Assembly (NCBI GenBank): GCA_945862385.1
Contig: CAMAXV010000011.1
Coordinates: 1 to 64,000 of the forward strand
Origin: Chitinophaga pinensis
GTDB taxonomy: Bacteria; Bacteroidota; Bacteroidia; Chitinophagales; Chitinophagaceae
Direction of reading: 5' to 3'
Length of the DNA: 64,000 nucleotides
In this document: one piece after another, positions 61,634 to 64,000 of the stretch
How positions within the stretch are numbered: the first letter of the stretch is position 1
Layout: every line of letters begins with the position of its first letter
The notes under the pieces: generated by a model
Database searches by the model: none
The model's input: only the letters and a program-made list of their open reading frames with translations
What the model was told of the DNA's origin: nothing
Translations under genes and position numbers: made by a program

Positions 61634-62752
61634 CTACCGGCACAATGCATATAATTTTCCCGGAAGAAGAAGCACAATTCCCTGCATCTCCAGGCTTAGT
61701 AAGAGGGAGGCGACTTTACTGGATTTCTGAGCTGCCATTTGTACCAGCGCATCAATTGATACGGGTTGATTTAATGCAATAATCTCAACCAGCTGCTGCT
61801 CTTCAGGTGCAAGCGTTGTAAATAAAGCCATTTGTCTTGTAGGTGTTTGTTGCTGATGAGCTGACCAGTTTAAAAAATCAACAACTTGTTGTCCGCTTGT
61901 AACAAGATTGGCTTTGTGGCCGGCAATGAGTGCATTGCAACCCATACTTTGCTCATCAATTGACCTCCCCGGATAAGCCAGTACATCCTTGTTGTAGCTA
62001 TTGGCCAGCTCTGCGGTGATGAGGCTACCTCCTTTTTCACCACTTTCAATCACAATAACAGCGTCAGCCATTCCTGCAACGATGCGGTTGCGTCTGGGAA
62101 AATTCTGCCTGTCTGGCTTCGTTCCGCGCATGAACTCGGTAAGCATACCACCATTCATTAGCATCTCTTCTGCGAGCTGCCTGTTGGCATAAGGATATAA
62201 CTTATCCAAACCATGTCCAAGTACCCCAACCGTTGGCAATCCGTGTTTCACCGCCTCCCTGTGCACAAGTGTATCCACACCATAAGCTAGTCCACTTACA
62301 ACAAGTACCTTAAACCTTGCCAGTACTTCCAGCAATTCCAACACCCTTTCTTTGCCATACTGGGTAGGTGATCTTGTACCAACAATACTAACAACCTTGG
62401 CCATATCGAGAGATGCATGGCCTTTGAAATAAAGCACTGCAGGTGCATCAGAACAATGATTAAGCCTTGATGGATACCCGTTTTTTCCGCGGATCAGCAC
62501 CCGTGTATTAGTTTGACGGCAAAGGGAAAGCTCTTTCTCAATGCCCGAAAAATTTTTAAACGTCTTGATAGCCCCCGCCCTGACCGACCCTATACCTGGC
62601 AAACATTCGAGTGCCCTTTTTTGAGCACTGAATATATTACAGGCAGTGCCAAAGTTTTTCAAAAGCACTGCGATATGTATATCACCTAACTGTGGAACAC
62701 AGGTCAGTGCAATTTGATGAAGCATTTCATCGTCCGTGAATTCTTCTTGCAT
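61634..62752 (-). CDS. dprA: DNA-processing protein DprA
   Basis: A 372-residue DprA that loads RecA on incoming single-stranded DNA during natural transformation. N-terminal helix-hairpin-helix ([18 protein letters not shown]), the Rossmann-fold core ([85 protein letters not shown]) and the C-terminal winged helix (~300-370). Full length and all loops intact suggest a functional competence protein. It lies 34 bases upstream of guaB. Confidence 0.95.
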   Translation of the reverse strand: MQEEFTDDEMLHQIALTCVPQLGDIHIAVLLKNFGTACNIFSAQKRALECLPGIGSVRAGAIKTFKNFSGIEKELSLCRQTNTRVLIRGKNGYPSRLNHCSDAPAVLYFKGHASLDMAKVVSIVGTRSPTQYGKERVLELLEVLARFKVLVVSGLAYGVDTLVHREAVKHGLPTVGVLGHGLDKLYPYANRQLAEEMLMNGGMLTEFMRGTKPDRQNFPRRNRIVAGMADAVIVIESGEKGGSLITAELANSYNKDVLAYPGRSIDEQSMGCNALIAGHKANLVTSGQQVVDFLNWSAHQQQTPTRQMALFTTLAPEEQQLVEIIALNQPVSIDALVQMAAQKSSKVASLLLSLEMQGIVLLLPGKLYALCR

Positions 62753-62836
62753 GCTGCAAATTGCATCAGGTACAGATTGAATCCACCGTTAATCCTACAA
62801 TAAAAAGGAAGAAAAAAACATCAAAAAGCTGGTTAT

Positions 62837-64000
62837 TTACAACCTGTCAAGGATTTTCATCTCTGTGCGCCTGTTCAATTGCCTGCCTTCTGCAGAATCA
62901 TTTCCGGCAACAGGAGAAGACGAACCATATCCTTTGTATGTCAATCCTGATGCAGGTATCCCCTTTGACTCCAGGTAAAGCACAACGGCCCTGGCTCGGA
63001 GGGTTGACAACTCCAGGTTCGCTGATTCCAGTCCAGTATTGTCGGTATGCCCGCTTATCTCAATTTTCAAGCCTACATTTTCCTTCAACAAGGCAACCAG
63101 TTTATCAAGTTCCACAACAGATTCTGGCAACAGATTATATTTACCTGTCTCAAAAAGCACATGCCGGAGTATCATCTGCATACCTTTCTGAATTGGACTT
63201 AAGGCAATATCCTGCTTGATACCGGAGGTGCCATTTACTTTTTGAAGGTAAACGCGCTGAGCATGAAAAAGATACCCTTTTTTATTTACCATGAATGCAT
63301 ATTCCCTGTCACAAGGTAATGTGCACAGGTAACTACCATCTGCGTCAGTCTGCACCTGTGCTATGAGCTGTCCGGATTCAATGCTAACAAGCTCAACTAC
63401 AGACTGTAATCCTTTTCCGGTAAGGCTGTCATAAACCTTCCCACTCACCCACGATGTTGAATTGGGTCTGACTGATGGAGGCAACACAAAATGATAGATG
63501 TCGAGTCCACCCCTGCTATCTGCCCTATTGCTGGCAAGCCATGCCGTGGAACCATCGGCGGTAACAAAAAAACTCCCTTCATTATCGATTGTATTGATTG
63601 GATACCCGAGGTTTTGCACCTGTTCAAAACCATTTATACCGCGTTTCGCTTTAAACAAGTCTGCTCCCCCATACCCCTGCAGACCATTAGATGAGAAATA
63701 AAGTGTTTCATTATCGGCATGTAAAAACGGACTGCTTTCATCCCCTGCCGTGTTGATAGCTGGTCCGAGAATCTCTGGCTGAGACCATTTCCCGTTTGCC
63801 AGTCTGTTGCTCACGTAGATATCTATGCCGCCATAACCACCCGGACGATCAGAGGCGAAATACAAAGCCGACTTATCCGGCGATAAGCAAGGTGATGATT
63901 CCCAAAATTCTGAATTGATTCGTTCTCCAAGATTTTGCCTGGCACTCCAGCCACTGGCAGAAAGCGCTGAAATATAAATATCAAACCTCCCGTAACTATC
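62837..64000 (-). CDS. OmpA-family protein with PD40 repeats, C-terminal part (5' end outside window)
   Basis: The frame is open from the window edge to the stop at 62837, giving the last 387 residues of a larger envelope protein. Order: three PD40/WD40-like propeller repeats (SPDKSALYFASDRPGGYGGIDIY-type, first seen near residue 45 of the fragment), a carboxypeptidase regulatory-like domain (VSGKVYDSLTGKGLQSVVELVS, ~190-250) and a C-terminal OmpA domain (~275-387) with peptidoglycan-binding ISGHTDNTGL and NRRTEMKIL. It anchors the outer membrane to peptidoglycan; PorE-like T9SS components share this PD40-OmpA layout, but so do other proteins, so that link is inference. The TTG near 63865 is not the start. 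Confidence 0.92.
   Translation of the reverse strand, partial: DSYGRFDIYISALSASGWSARQNLGERINSEFWESSPCLSPDKSALYFASDRPGGYGGIDIYVSNRLANGKWSQPEILGPAINTAGDESSPFLHADNETLYFSSNGLQGYGGADLFKAKRGINGFEQVQNLGYPINTIDNEGSFFVTADGSTAWLASNRADSRGGLDIYHFVLPPSVRPNSTSWVSGKVYDSLTGKGLQSVVELVSIESGQLIAQVQTDADGSYLCTLPCDREYAFMVNKKGYLFHAQRVYLQKVNGTSGIKQDIALSPIQKGMQMILRHVLFETGKYNLLPESVVELDKLVALLKENVGLKIEISGHTDNTGLESANLELSTLRARAVVLYLESKGIPASGLTYKGYGSSSPVAGNDSAEGRQLNRRTEMKILDRL

Noticed and set aside
62761-63219. 152-codon (+) frame near the right end
   Set aside because: It lies opposite the OmpA domain, which is clearly the coding strand.

Overview
The window comes from a member of the phylum Bacteroidota, most likely order Chitinophagales, family Chitinophagaceae. 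The phylum call rests on a SprA-type type IX secretion system (T9SS) translocon, three secreted proteins ending in T9SS sorting domains (two type A, one type B), and Bacteroidota-style promoters: the tRNA-Glu gene has TTTG, 19 bases, then TATATTTG, and TAnnTTTG boxes precede prs, ruvA, fabH and atpG. A GSII-type glutamine synthetase, a GH97 glycosidase and general absence of strong Shine-Dalgarno sites fit. The family-level call is inference from protein flavour, since no rRNA is present.

Layout. 1-3500: the 3' end of a (+) sugar-catabolism operon (type B carboxylesterase end, aldo/keto reductase, zinc alcohol dehydrogenase, TIM-barrel sugar isomerase, sugar mutarotase). 3653-4672: glutamine synthetase with a strong terminator. 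4790-18156: an accessory stretch ending at a tRNA-Glu gene. It holds a GH97 glycosidase, an AbiE-type toxin-antitoxin locus whose toxin gene has lost its core, a DUF4143 ATPase scrap, two large secreted proteins with ALK/LTK-like glycine-rich domains, and a membrane-tethered TPR/HTH regulator. Three related short sequences (near 8309-8383, 15734-15786 and 18056-18087) mark the edges of this stretch, the last one at the 3' end of tRNA-Glu.

18263-39211 is mostly housekeeping: gap-pgk; lemA and two TPM-domain genes; an MBL-fold beta-CASP nuclease; a fumarylacetoacetase-family hydrolase; rplY-pth; prs; radC; pepP; pssA-purS-rsmI and a ligase-associated Lhr-type helicase. Converging on the helicase is a (-) four-gene operon: an aminosugar-kinase/RapZ fusion, a MurU-like nucleotidyltransferase, a haem-binding protein and the PdeM phosphoesterase. 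It is followed by a tight (+) operon of an rRNA/tRNA methyltransferase, UbiA prenyltransferase, ruvX and def.

39233-64000: alpha-glucan phosphorylase, an orphan lipoprotein, scpB-lysA, atpG, the overlapping operon fabH-transsulfuration enzyme-GNAT, ruvA-sprA, an SDR, a gliding-motility-type PKD protein, a DUF4105 membrane protein, guaB, dprA and the end of an OmpA/PD40 envelope protein that runs off the window.

Themes. SprA is the outer-membrane pore through which the three sorting-domain proteins in the window should be exported. The AmgK-like/RapZ and MurU-like genes make a coherent peptidoglycan-sugar recycling unit. The most unusual material is the 8.3-18.1 kb stretch (glycine-rich surface proteins next to a divergent membrane-bound regulator, with tRNA-associated repeats) and the kinase-RapZ fusion.
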